DNA of 12,569 nucleotides from NCBI GenBank assembly GCA_050249455.1, contig JBFWQM010000165.1, positions 1 to 12,569 of the forward strand, written 5' to 3'. The stretch comes from JBFWQM01 sp050249455. GTDB lineage: Bacteria > Pseudomonadota > Alphaproteobacteria > MPNO01 > VGEU01. Under the pieces are notes generated by a model. The model was not told the DNA's origin. It did no database searches and saw only the letters and a program-made list of their open reading frames with translations. A program made the position numbers and the translations under genes. Below are positions 6,540 through 12,569 of this stretch, piece by piece (within the stretch, counting starts at the first letter, position 1; each line of letters opens with the position of its first letter).

Positions 6540-6540
6540 C
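6511..6540 (-). terminator. Short hairpin touching the acs stop codon
   Basis: GGGCCGG (6511-6517) and CCGGCCC (6534-6540) can form a perfect 7-bp stem with a 16-nt loop directly at the acs stop (6540-6542). There is no T-run. It could contribute to 3' end formation together with the large repeat about 70 bp further on. Weak evidence. Confidence 0.25.
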
Positions 6541-8480
6541 TACGCCCGGTTCATCCGGTTCCCCACCAGGTCGGTGACCACGCCGGGCTCCGCCAGCGTA
6601 GACGTGTCGCCCAGCGCGTCGTGCTCGTTGGCGGCGATCTTGCGCAGGATGCGGCGCATGATCTTGCCCGAGCGGGTCTTGGGCAGGCCGGGCGCCCACT
6701 GGATCAGGTCGGGGGTGGCGATGGGGCCGATCTCGCGCCGCACCCACTGGCCGAGCTCCTTGCGCAGGTCCTCGGTCGGCTCGACGCCGCTGACCAGGGT
6801 GACATAGGCGTAGATGCCCTGGCCCTTGATGTCGTGCGGGTAGCCGACGACGGCGGCCTCCGCCACCTTCTCGTGCGCCACCAGCGCGCTCTCGATCTCG
6901 GCGGTGCCCAGGCGGTGGCCGGCGACGTTGATCACGTCGTCGACCCGGCCGGTGATCCAGTAGTAGCCGTCCGCGTCGCGGCGGCAGCCGTCGCCGGTGA
7001 AGTAGCGGCCGGGATAGGTCGAGAAGTAGGTCTGAACGAAACGGTCGTGGTCGCGGAACACGGTGCGCATCTGCCCCGGCCACGAATCGGCGAGGCAGAG
7101 GTTGCCGGTGCATGCGCCCGACAGCGGGTTGCCCTCGGCGTCCACCACCTCCGGCACCACGCCGAAGAACGGCAGGGTGGCGGAGCCCGGCTTCAGCGCC
7201 GTCGCGCCCGGCAGCGGGGTGATCAGGATGCCGCCCGTTTCCGTCTGCCACCACGTGTCCACGATCGGGCAGCGCTTGTCGCCGACGACGTTGTAGTACC
7301 ACAGCCACGCCTCGGGGTTGATCGGCTCGCCCACCGTGCCGAGCAGCCGGATCGTGCTGCGCGCGGCCTTCTTCACCGGGCCGTCGCCTTCGCGCATCAG
7401 CGCGCGGATGGCGGTCGGCGCGGTGTAGAAGATGTTGACCTTGTGCTTGTCGCAGACCTGCCAGAAGCGCGAGAAGTCGGGGTAGTTGGGCACGCCCTCG
7501 AACATCAGGCTGATCGCGCCGTTGGCGAGCGGGCCGTAGACGATGTAGCTGTGCCCCGTGACCCAGCCGACGTCGGCGGTGCACCAGTAGACGTCGCCGT
7601 CGTGGTAGTCGAACACGTACTGGTGCGTCATCGACGCGAAGACCATGTAGCCGCCGGTGGTGTGCAGCACCCCCTTCGGCTTGCCGGTCGAGCCCGAGGT
7701 GTAGAGGATGAACAGCGGATCCTCCGCGCCCATGTCCTCGGGCGGGCAGTCGGCCGACGCATCGGCCATCACGTCGTGGTACCAGACGTCGCGGCCCTTC
7801 GACCACCCGACATTGCCGCCGGTGCGCTTCACCACCACGCAGTTCGTGATCGTCGGGCACTGCTTCAGCGCCTCGTCGGCGTTGGCCTTCAGCGGCACCT
7901 TGCGGCCGCCGCGCAGGCCTTCGTCTGCCGTGACAAGGATGTTTGAGTCGCAGTCCTGGATGCGTCCGGCCAGCGAATCGGGCGAGAAGCCGCCGAACAC
8001 CACCGAATGGATCGCGCCGATCCGCGCGCAGGCCAGCATCGCGACCACGGCTTCCGGGATCATCGGCAGGTAGATGGTGATGCGGTCGCCCTTGCGCGCG
8101 CCGAGCGCCTTCAGCGCGTTGGCGAACTTGCACACCTCGCGGTGCAGCTCGGCGTAGGTGATCGCCTTCGATTCGCTCGGGTCGTCGCCTTCCCACAGGA
8201 TCGCCGTCTGGTTGCCGCGGGTGGACAGATGGCGGTCGAGACAGTTGGCCGAGGCGTTGAGGCGGCCGTCGTGGAACCAGCGGATGTGGACGTCGTGCGG
8301 GTCGTAGGAGACGTCCTTGACCTTGGTGTAGGGCTTCATCCAGTGGATGCGCTTGCCCTCCTCGGCCCAGAAGGCGACCGGATCCCTGACCGACCGCTCG
8401 TACATCTCTCGGTACTTGGCCTGGTCGATCCACGCGGCCTTCGCGGCGGCCGGCGGCACTGGGATCACGGTGTCAGCCAT
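6540..8480 (-). CDS. acs: Acetyl-CoA synthetase (acetate-CoA ligase, AMP-forming)
   Basis: Converts acetate, ATP and CoA to acetyl-CoA through acetyl-AMP; a cytoplasmic enzyme that scavenges acetate. The 646 residues match the family. The ATP-binding loop YTSGSTGKPKG is at 260-270. The acetate-pocket segment DTWWQTETGG is at 408-417, with the Trp pair that limits the acyl pocket and so favours acetate over longer acids. The hinge region YFTGDGCRRDADGYYW is at 493-508, and GRVDDVINVAGHRLGTAEIE is at 511-530. The C-terminal PKTRSGKIMRR (600-610) has Lys606, which corresponds to the lysine whose acetylation switches off Salmonella Acs, so the same control is possible here. The ATG at 8480 has a perfect AGGAGG (8496-8491), 10 nt upstream. 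The gene follows the DNA methylase by 46 bp. A frame extension to 8666 is rejected because the motifs and the ribosome binding site fit 8480. Confidence 0.97.
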   Translation of the reverse strand: MADTVIPVPPAAAKAAWIDQAKYREMYERSVRDPVAFWAEEGKRIHWMKPYTKVKDVSYDPHDVHIRWFHDGRLNASANCLDRHLSTRGNQTAILWEGDDPSESKAITYAELHREVCKFANALKALGARKGDRITIYLPMIPEAVVAMLACARIGAIHSVVFGGFSPDSLAGRIQDCDSNILVTADEGLRGGRKVPLKANADEALKQCPTITNCVVVKRTGGNVGWSKGRDVWYHDVMADASADCPPEDMGAEDPLFILYTSGSTGKPKGVLHTTGGYMVFASMTHQYVFDYHDGDVYWCTADVGWVTGHSYIVYGPLANGAISLMFEGVPNYPDFSRFWQVCDKHKVNIFYTAPTAIRALMREGDGPVKKAARSTIRLLGTVGEPINPEAWLWYYNVVGDKRCPIVDTWWQTETGGILITPLPGATALKPGSATLPFFGVVPEVVDAEGNPLSGACTGNLCLADSWPGQMRTVFRDHDRFVQTYFSTYPGRYFTGDGCRRDADGYYWITGRVDDVINVAGHRLGTAEIESALVAHEKVAEAAVVGYPHDIKGQGIYAYVTLVSGVEPTEDLRKELGQWVRREIGPIATPDLIQWAPGLPKTRSGKIMRRILRKIAANEHDALGDTSTLAEPGVVTDLVGNRMNRA

Positions 8481-8506
8481 GGTCTCCCATCCTCCTGTAA
8501 GCGGCG

Positions 8507-8543
8507 TTATCGGCGATTGGGCGGGATTATCGGCAGTTTGGCG
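8507..8543. repeat. Tandem 17-bp direct repeat between the methylase stop and acs
   Basis: TTATCGGCGATTGGGCG (8507-8523) and TTATCGGCAGTTTGGCG (8527-8543) are in tandem with a 20-bp period and three mismatches. The right copy contains the methylase TAA stop (8527-8529). The left copy lies about 10 bp upstream of the acs AGGAGG. The period of about two helical turns would suit a dimeric regulator, but a local duplication is equally possible. Confidence 0.6.
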
Positions 8544-10194
8544 CGGGCGGGCAAGAGAGGGCGGGCGGCAGCGCATCGGGCGGCGGCACCGGGATGCGCT
8601 CGACCTCGCGCGGCTCGAACTTGACCAGCCCGCCGGCATAGGTGCGCCCGGCCGCGCCGTCGACATGCGCCGACAGCCAGGCGGCGAGCGCCGCCAGGAC
8701 GGCGTCGTCCATCGCGGCGCGCGGATACAGCCCGTGCGCGATGTTGAGGTGGCGCGCCCCGCAGAGGTTGCGCACGAAGGCGGGCGGCCGCCGCGCCATG
8801 TAGCTGCACAGGATCGGCGCCGGCGCGTGCAGCCCGACCGCCCACCACGCGCGGCGGTGGCGGGCGACGAACGCCTCGTGCGCGCCCTGCGCCCGGGCCC
8901 AGGCGAGGAACCGCTCGACCTGGCGCCGCTCCGCCGCCGCCAGCGCGTCCAGCTCGACCGGCAGGTCGATCACCCGTTGCAGCGCCGCGTCCGCGATGAG
9001 CGCCGGCCCGGCGGCGAACAACTCGCGCGCATGGGTGACCGTGGGGCGCAGCAGGCGCGGCGGCAGCGCGCCGCCGTAGGCGCCGGCGATCCACACCTTG
9101 TTCGCGCCGGTGACCTGGCCGCGGTGGACGCGGCACAGCTCGCCCAGCTCCACCAGGCCGGCCGGCGGCTTCGGCGCGGCGCGCACGAAGCCGGACCAGC
9201 GCGGCGTCGATACCAGCGCATCCCACGCCACCGGCCGGCCGCTGCCGACCGTCCCGATGCGCTCGGGCGAGTCCACCGCGCGCACGGCGAGGGCCGGCGC
9301 GCGGTCGCCGATGCGGAAGCAGGCGATCGCCGCCGACGTCATCGCGTCGGCGAACGGCCGCGCGGACGGCGCCACCACGTCGAGCGCGACGCCGCCCAAT
9401 CCATCGGCGAGCAGCGCGCGCAGCAGCGCGCCGTAGTTGACGTCGAGCCATTCGGCGGCGGTGACGAACGCGCCGAAGTCGCCGGGCCGGCCGAGCGCGC
9501 GGGTGTGCAGGAAAAAGTGGACGTGCAGGCCGGCGAGCCGGCTGGCGGAGAGGCCGTGGCGGCGCGCGGTCTCGGCCAGCCAATCCTTCCACCGCGCATC
9601 GATGCCGTGGTGGCGCACGTAAGGCGGGTTGCCGACGAACAAAGTCGGCGCGGCGATGTCGGGCAGCGCGAGGTCGCGGTAGTCGAGGCAGCGCGCGTCG
9701 AGCCGGTGCGCGACGCCGTGCGCCGCCGCGGCGGCGCGGGTCATCAGCACCGCCAGCGGGTCGGTGTCGACGGCGATCAGTTTCGCGTCGGGAAACCGCC
9801 GGGCCGCCGCGACGACGAAGCGGCCGGAGCCGCAGCCGGGATCGACGATGCGCGCCGGCGCGCCACTGCGCACGGCCCAATCGAGCATCGCGCCAACGAT
9901 CGCCGCCGGGGTATAGGTGGCGCCGTCGTCGCGCCGCGTGCGCGCGCTGCGCAGGGCGCAGAAGGCGTCGCCCAAGGGGTCGTTGCCGGCGCGGATCGAG
10001 GCGCGGATGTCTTCGACCTGTTCTGCGGAGGCGCCCCCTCCCCCAACCTCCTCCCACGAGGGGAGGGGGCTTACTTCTCCCCCTCCCCTCGTGGGAGGGG
10101 GTTGGGGGGAGGGGGCCTCTCCGCGCGACAAATCCCCAGCAGCCAGCGCCCGCGCGACCGCGACCAGCATCGCCTCGCTGTCGATGCGGATCAC
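8527..10194 (-). CDS. Solitary N6-adenine DNA methyltransferase (Eco57I/TaqI-like) with repeat-derived insert
   Basis: A 555-residue gamma-type adenine methylase that should transfer methyl from SAM to adenine N6 in a specific DNA site. The conserved entry GDAFCALRS...GATYTPAAIV is at 75-100. SAM motif I DPGCGSG is at 118-124, with acidic loop VDTDP (142-146), and the catalytic motif IV NPPY is at 189-192. The C-terminal half (about 345-540) reads as a TaqI-like target-recognition region and ends with TYAGGLVKFEPREVERIPVP (518-537). No endonuclease domain or partner is seen, so it is an orphan methylase. The start is GTG at 10194, overlapping the Rieske stop as GTGA; an internal ATG at 10170 (residue 9) is the alternative. 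Residues 27-54 are encoded entirely by a palindromic repeat. No start codon exists between that repeat and the conserved domain, so the insert must be translated. A function other than genome methylation, such as RNA or protein methylation, cannot be excluded. Confidence 0.88.
   Translation of the reverse strand: MIRIDSEAMLVAVARALAAGDLSRGEAPSPQPPPTRGGGEVSPLPSWEEVGGGGASAEQVEDIRASIRAGNDPLGDAFCALRSARTRRDDGATYTPAAIVGAMLDWAVRSGAPARIVDPGCGSGRFVVAAARRFPDAKLIAVDTDPLAVLMTRAAAAAHGVAHRLDARCLDYRDLALPDIAAPTLFVGNPPYVRHHGIDARWKDWLAETARRHGLSASRLAGLHVHFFLHTRALGRPGDFGAFVTAAEWLDVNYGALLRALLADGLGGVALDVVAPSARPFADAMTSAAIACFRIGDRAPALAVRAVDSPERIGTVGSGRPVAWDALVSTPRWSGFVRAAPKPPAGLVELGELCRVHRGQVTGANKVWIAGAYGGALPPRLLRPTVTHARELFAAGPALIADAALQRVIDLPVELDALAAAERRQVERFLAWARAQGAHEAFVARHRRAWWAVGLHAPAPILCSYMARRPPAFVRNLCGARHLNIAHGLYPRAAMDDAVLAALAAWLSAHVDGAAGRTYAGGLVKFEPREVERIPVPPPDALPPALSCPPAPNCR
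10033..10116. repeat. GC-rich REP/BIME-like inverted repeat, copy 2 (inside the methylase gene)
   Basis: Arms 10033-10069 and 10079-10116 are inverted with one mismatch and one extra base, around a 9-nt centre. The arms match those of copy 1 (6351-6440) except for small changes such as CACGAGGGG for CGCGAGGGG. The unit is 84 bp, exactly 28 codons. On the minus strand it encodes residues 27-54 of the methylase, rich in Pro and Gly (APSPQPPPTRGGG at its start, EEVGGGG at its end). The phase matches, so the reading frame survives. Confidence 0.88.
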
Positions 10195-10508
10195 CCCATC
10201 ACCACGTCCCCACCGTCCACCCGCACCGCGACCGGCATCAGCCGCCGTCCCATGCACGGGCCGGCGATGCAGTAGCCGTCGTCGATGTTGAACTTCGCAA
10301 AGTGCGTCGCGCACTGGATCACCGACTTGTCGACCGACAGGAACACGTCGGGCTTCCAGTCGAGGTTGACGCCCTGGTGCGGGCAGACGTTGCGGTAGCC
10401 CCAGATGCGCGCGCCGCGGCGGACCACGAAGATGCGCTTGCGGTCCGGCAGGACGAACCCCTTGCCGCCGGGATCGGCGATGTCGTCGAGCCGGCACAGC
10501 ACGGTCAT
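10191..10508 (-). CDS. Small Rieske [2Fe-2S] protein
   Basis: A 105-residue single-domain Rieske protein that would carry a 2Fe-2S cluster bound by two Cys and two His. The ligands are in VCPHQG (Cys42, His44) and QCATHFAKF (Cys66, His69). The downstream GYCIAGPC (Cys80, Cys85) is a feature I recall from related small Rieske proteins. There is no signal peptide, so it is probably a cytoplasmic ferredoxin-like electron carrier; its partner enzyme is not obvious in the window. The ATG at 10508 overlaps the stop of the EVE gene as ATGA, and the stop overlaps the GTG of the methylase gene as GTGA. This suggests translational coupling across three genes. The frame stays open far upstream through the EVE gene, but that part is a shadow: the Rieske fold begins at MTVLCRLDDI. 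A role as the small subunit of an oxygenase or reductase is possible but unsupported. Confidence 0.88.
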   Translation of the reverse strand: MTVLCRLDDIADPGGKGFVLPDRKRIFVVRRGARIWGYRNVCPHQGVNLDWKPDVFLSVDKSVIQCATHFAKFNIDDGYCIAGPCMGRRLMPVAVRVDGGDVVMG

Positions 10509-10921
10509 TTCGCCGGCACGCCGCCCATCTTGCAGATCAGCGCCCACTGCGCCGCGGTCACCGGCATCACCGACAGCCGCGACTGGCGCACCAGCGCGAA
10601 GTCGGCGAGCGTCGGCTCCGCCTTGATCGCGGCGAGCGTCACCGGGTTCGGCACCGGGCGCACCGTCTTCACGTCGACCATGCCGAACTTGCCGGTCGCA
10701 TCGGTGTGGTCGGGATAATATTCCTTCGCGACCTCGACGATGCCGACGACCGCCTTCTGCTCGTTCGAATGATAGAAGAACGCGCGGTCGCCCTTCTTCA
10801 TCGCCTTCATGTTGTTCGCCGCCTGGTGGTTGCGCACGCCGTTCCAGTGCTCCACCCCCTTCTTCACCTGGTCGTCCCACGACCACGACGACGGCTCGCT
10901 CTTGACCAGCCAGTAGGCCAT
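10505..10921 (-). CDS. EVE-domain (PUA-like) protein
   Basis: A 138-residue single EVE-domain protein. Family landmarks are the N-terminal MAYWLVKSEPSSWSWDDQ (1-18), GVEHWNGVRNHQAANNMKAM (22-41) and GDRAFFYHSNEQ (44-55), the last two lining the ligand pocket in solved members. EVE domains belong to the PUA-like group and bind modified nucleobases. Eukaryotic (THYN1) and bacterial restriction-linked members recognise modified cytosines, while the role of stand-alone bacterial copies is not well settled. The start ATG at 10921 is chosen over a GTG at 10945 because the conserved motif begins there. The gpsA stop is 10 bp upstream, and the stop overlaps the Rieske start by four bases. A gpsA-EVE neighbourhood is common in alphaproteobacteria, from memory, so the association is probably old. 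Confidence 0.93.
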   Translation of the reverse strand: MAYWLVKSEPSSWSWDDQVKKGVEHWNGVRNHQAANNMKAMKKGDRAFFYHSNEQKAVVGIVEVAKEYYPDHTDATGKFGMVDVKTVRPVPNPVTLAAIKAEPTLADFALVRQSRLSVMPVTAAQWALICKMGGVPAK

Positions 10922-10931
10922 TGCGCGTTTC

Positions 10932-11930
10932 TCAGCCCCTTTCACCTTCCGCCCGGAACGGGCGCGACAACAATCCGCCGATCACGTCGTCGATCGGCGC
11001 GCCGCGGTCGACCACCGCGGTCACCGCGGCGGCGATCGGCATCTCGACATGGTGGCGCGCAGCCAGCGCGACGACCGCGGACGCCGAGTAGACGCCTTCG
11101 GCCACCGACTTGCGCGCCGCCAGGATCGCCGCCAGCGCCTCGCCCTTGCCGAGCGCGGCGCCGAGCGAGTAATTGCGCGACTGCGCGCTGGTGCAGGTGA
11201 GCGTCAGGTCGCCCAGGCCGGACAGCCCCATCATCGTCGCCGCCCTGCCGCCCAGCGCGACGCACAGCCGCGTCATCTCCGCCAGGCCGCGGGTGATCAG
11301 CGCCGCGCGCGCGTTCTCGCCCAGCGCGCGGCCCGCCGCGATGCCGCAGGCGATCGCGATCACGTTCTTCACCGCGCCGCCGACTTGGGCGCCGACCACG
11401 TCCTCGGAGACATAGGGGCGGAACCGCGGGCTGCCGATCGCGTCGACCAGCCGCGCGCCGAGCGTCGCGTCGGCGCAGGCCAAGGTCACCGCGGTCGGCA
11501 GGCCGCGCGCGACCTCCGCCGCGAAGGTCGGGCCGGACAGCACGGCGATGGGGTGGCCGGGCAGCGCGTCTGCGACCGCCGCCGACATCAGCGCGCCGCT
11601 GCCCTGCTCGATCCCCTTGGCGCAGACGACCAGCGGCGTCGCGGCCGGCAGATGCGGGCGCAGCATCGCGGCATTGGCGCGCAGGAACTGCGCCGGCACC
11701 GCCAGCAGCACGATCTCGGCACCCGCCGCCGCCGCGATGTCCGGGCTCGCCCCCACGTCGGCGGGCAACGCCACGCCGGGCAGGAAGTCGGGATTGCGGT
11801 GCGTCGCGTTGATGGCGGCGGCGACGGCCGCGTCGTGCGCCCACAGCGCGACCGCGTTGCCGGCCTGGCGCGCGACCAGCGCCAGCGCCGTTCCCCATGC
11901 GCCGGCGCCGATGACGGTGACCCGCGGCAT
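10932..11930 (-). CDS. gpsA: Glycerol-3-phosphate dehydrogenase [NAD(P)+]
   Basis: Reduces dihydroxyacetone phosphate to sn-glycerol 3-phosphate with NAD(P)H, supplying the backbone for phospholipid synthesis; soluble and cytoplasmic. The 332 residues match the family length. The N-terminal Rossmann motif is VIGAGAWGTALA (6-17). Other family segments are CAKGIEQGSG (103-112), LSGPTFAAEVARGLPTA (131-147), GGAVKNVIAIACGIAAG (184-200, catalytic Lys188) and GLSGLGDLTLTC with SRN (235-253). The start ATG at 11930 lies 7 bp after the stop of the preceding oxygenase gene and has no clear ribosome binding site, so translation may be coupled. In many alphaproteobacteria tsaD precedes gpsA, but here a 2OG oxygenase occupies that position. 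Confidence 0.97.
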   Translation of the reverse strand: MPRVTVIGAGAWGTALALVARQAGNAVALWAHDAAVAAAINATHRNPDFLPGVALPADVGASPDIAAAAGAEIVLLAVPAQFLRANAAMLRPHLPAATPLVVCAKGIEQGSGALMSAAVADALPGHPIAVLSGPTFAAEVARGLPTAVTLACADATLGARLVDAIGSPRFRPYVSEDVVGAQVGGAVKNVIAIACGIAAGRALGENARAALITRGLAEMTRLCVALGGRAATMMGLSGLGDLTLTCTSAQSRNYSLGAALGKGEALAAILAARKSVAEGVYSASAVVALAARHHVEMPIAAAVTAVVDRGAPIDDVIGGLLSRPFRAEGERG

Positions 11931-11937
11931 CGGCCGG

Positions 11938-12569
11938 TCAGACGCTGAGGTTCATCGCGACGGAGATGCGCGTCGCCGTGCCGGTATAGGGCCGCACGCC
12001 GTGCGACAGCCATGACGGAAAGATCATCAGCATCCCGGGCCGCGGCCGCACCAGCTCCGACGCGCCGACCGACAGCCCGCCCGGCGTCGAGAACGCCAGC
12101 AGCGGCGCGTACATCGCCGGCGCGACGCCGCGCGGGTCCTGGATCTCGAACCCGCCGCCGAGCGACGCATCGGCGCCGATGCCTCCGTCGTCGACATAGT
12201 AGCTGGCCGACCAGTAGGCGCCGGGGTGGGTGTGGAACTCGTTGGCGTGGCCGGTGCGGTTGACGTTGGCCCAGGCGTTGACCTTCCACGCGACGCGCAC
12301 CGCCCGGCCCTGGCGGTCGGCGGTCAGCTTCGTCGCCAGCGCCTTCGCCGCCTCGATCACGCGGCCGCCGGCGTCGCCGCACCAGTCCGGGAAGTCCCAT
12401 GGCGACTGCCAGCCGCCGAGGTTGGAATGCTGCGTGCCGGCGACCGACTGCTCGCGCGCCAGGATGGTCCGCCGCAGCGCATCGTTCAGGGCCGCCGCGT
12501 CCGGCAGGTCGGCGACCGCGACCGGCGTCGGGAACAGGTTCAGCAGCGCGACCTTGGCGTCGGTCGCGC
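11938..12569 (-). CDS. 2OG-Fe(II) oxygenase family protein (TIGR02466/PF13759-like), N-terminus off window
   Basis: 209 residues are visible. The frame is open to the right edge, so the gene is cut there, probably by only a few residues because the family start region LNLFPTPVAVADLP is already present at residues 9-22. Further family marks are GTQHSNLGGWQSP (43-55), NEFHTHPGAYWSASYYVD (109-126) and PSWLSHGVRPYTGTATRISV (184-203). His112 or His114, together with His189, are the likely iron ligands, and Arg200 probably binds 2-oxoglutarate. Starting the gene at the GTG at 12360 would remove conserved sequence, so I reject that start. The natural substrate of this family is not established; it resembles prolyl-hydroxylase-type double-stranded beta-helix enzymes more than nucleic-acid oxygenases. 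It is the first visible member of the minus-strand run leading to gpsA. Confidence 0.85.
   Translation of the reverse strand, partial: ATDAKVALLNLFPTPVAVADLPDAAALNDALRRTILAREQSVAGTQHSNLGGWQSPWDFPDWCGDAGGRVIEAAKALATKLTADRQGRAVRVAWKVNAWANVNRTGHANEFHTHPGAYWSASYYVDDGGIGADASLGGGFEIQDPRGVAPAMYAPLLAFSTPGGLSVGASELVRPRPGMLMIFPSWLSHGVRPYTGTATRISVAMNLSV

Noticed and set aside
6292..8433. Long minus-strand frame overlapping acs in another phase
   Set aside because: It is a frame-shifted shadow of acs with Arg/Pro-rich low-complexity translation. The acs frame carries all family motifs.
6351..10116. Possible CRISPR array or transposon bounded by the two GC-rich repeats
   Set aside because: There are only two copies, 3.6 kb apart, each self-complementary, with ordinary genes between them. 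There are no spacers, cas genes, transposase or target-site duplications.
8527..10194. Type IIG restriction-modification enzyme
   Set aside because: The N-terminal region before the methylase motifs is short and has no PD-(D/E)xK nuclease motif, and no endonuclease gene is adjacent. The protein is called an orphan methylase instead.
8347..10275. Long plus-strand frame opposite the DNA methylase
   Set aside because: Antisense shadow rich in Arg and Ala with no domain signature.

Overview
The window is GC-rich with few and short intergenic gaps. Its gene content is typical of an alphaproteobacterium: htpX–rsmB lies divergent to a DUF1674 gene, and gpsA is followed by an EVE-domain gene. I infer a Rhodospirillales- or Rhizobiales-like chromosome, without naming a genus. 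There are no RNA genes, phage genes, transposases or CRISPR arrays. The coding map is compact and mostly on the minus strand.

Layout from left to right. (a) 1-148: the 5' end of an unrecognised, possibly membrane-associated minus-strand gene. It is followed by a noticeably AT-rich gap of about 320 bp. (b) 470-2764, minus: htpX (membrane zinc protease) then rsmB (16S rRNA m5C967 methyltransferase). (c) 2883-3629, plus: a 62-residue DUF1674/SDHAF4-like protein and an exported staphylococcal-nuclease-type protein. Both appear to have promoters whose -10 box sits six bases before the ATG, which predicts leaderless mRNAs. (d) 3626-4972, minus: an unrecognised 448-residue predicted lipoprotein. Its stop codon overlaps that of the nuclease gene, and its upstream region is AT-rich. 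(e) 5189-6139, minus: an EamA/DMT transporter. (f) 6140-6539: a gene-free gap holding a 90-bp GC-rich inverted repeat. (g) 6540-12569, minus: one tightly packed run. In transcription order it is a 2OG-Fe(II) oxygenase (cut by the window edge), gpsA, an EVE-domain protein, a small Rieske protein, a solitary N6-adenine DNA methyltransferase and acs.

Spacing in run (g) is 7 bp, 10 bp, a 4-bp ATGA overlap, a 4-bp GTGA overlap and 46 bp, so co-transcription is likely. The run mixes central metabolism (GpsA for phospholipid precursor, Acs for acetate activation) with a possible nucleic-acid-modification set (adenine methylase plus a modified-base-reader domain).

The most notable observation is that the GC-rich inverted repeat of gap (f) has a second copy, 84 bp long (28 codons exactly), inside the N-terminal coding region of the DNA methyltransferase. 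There it is read through in frame as a Pro/Gly-rich insert. Other points worth a look are the two leaderless promoters, a tandem 17-mer repeat between the methylase stop and the acs ribosome binding site, and the orphan lipoprotein.
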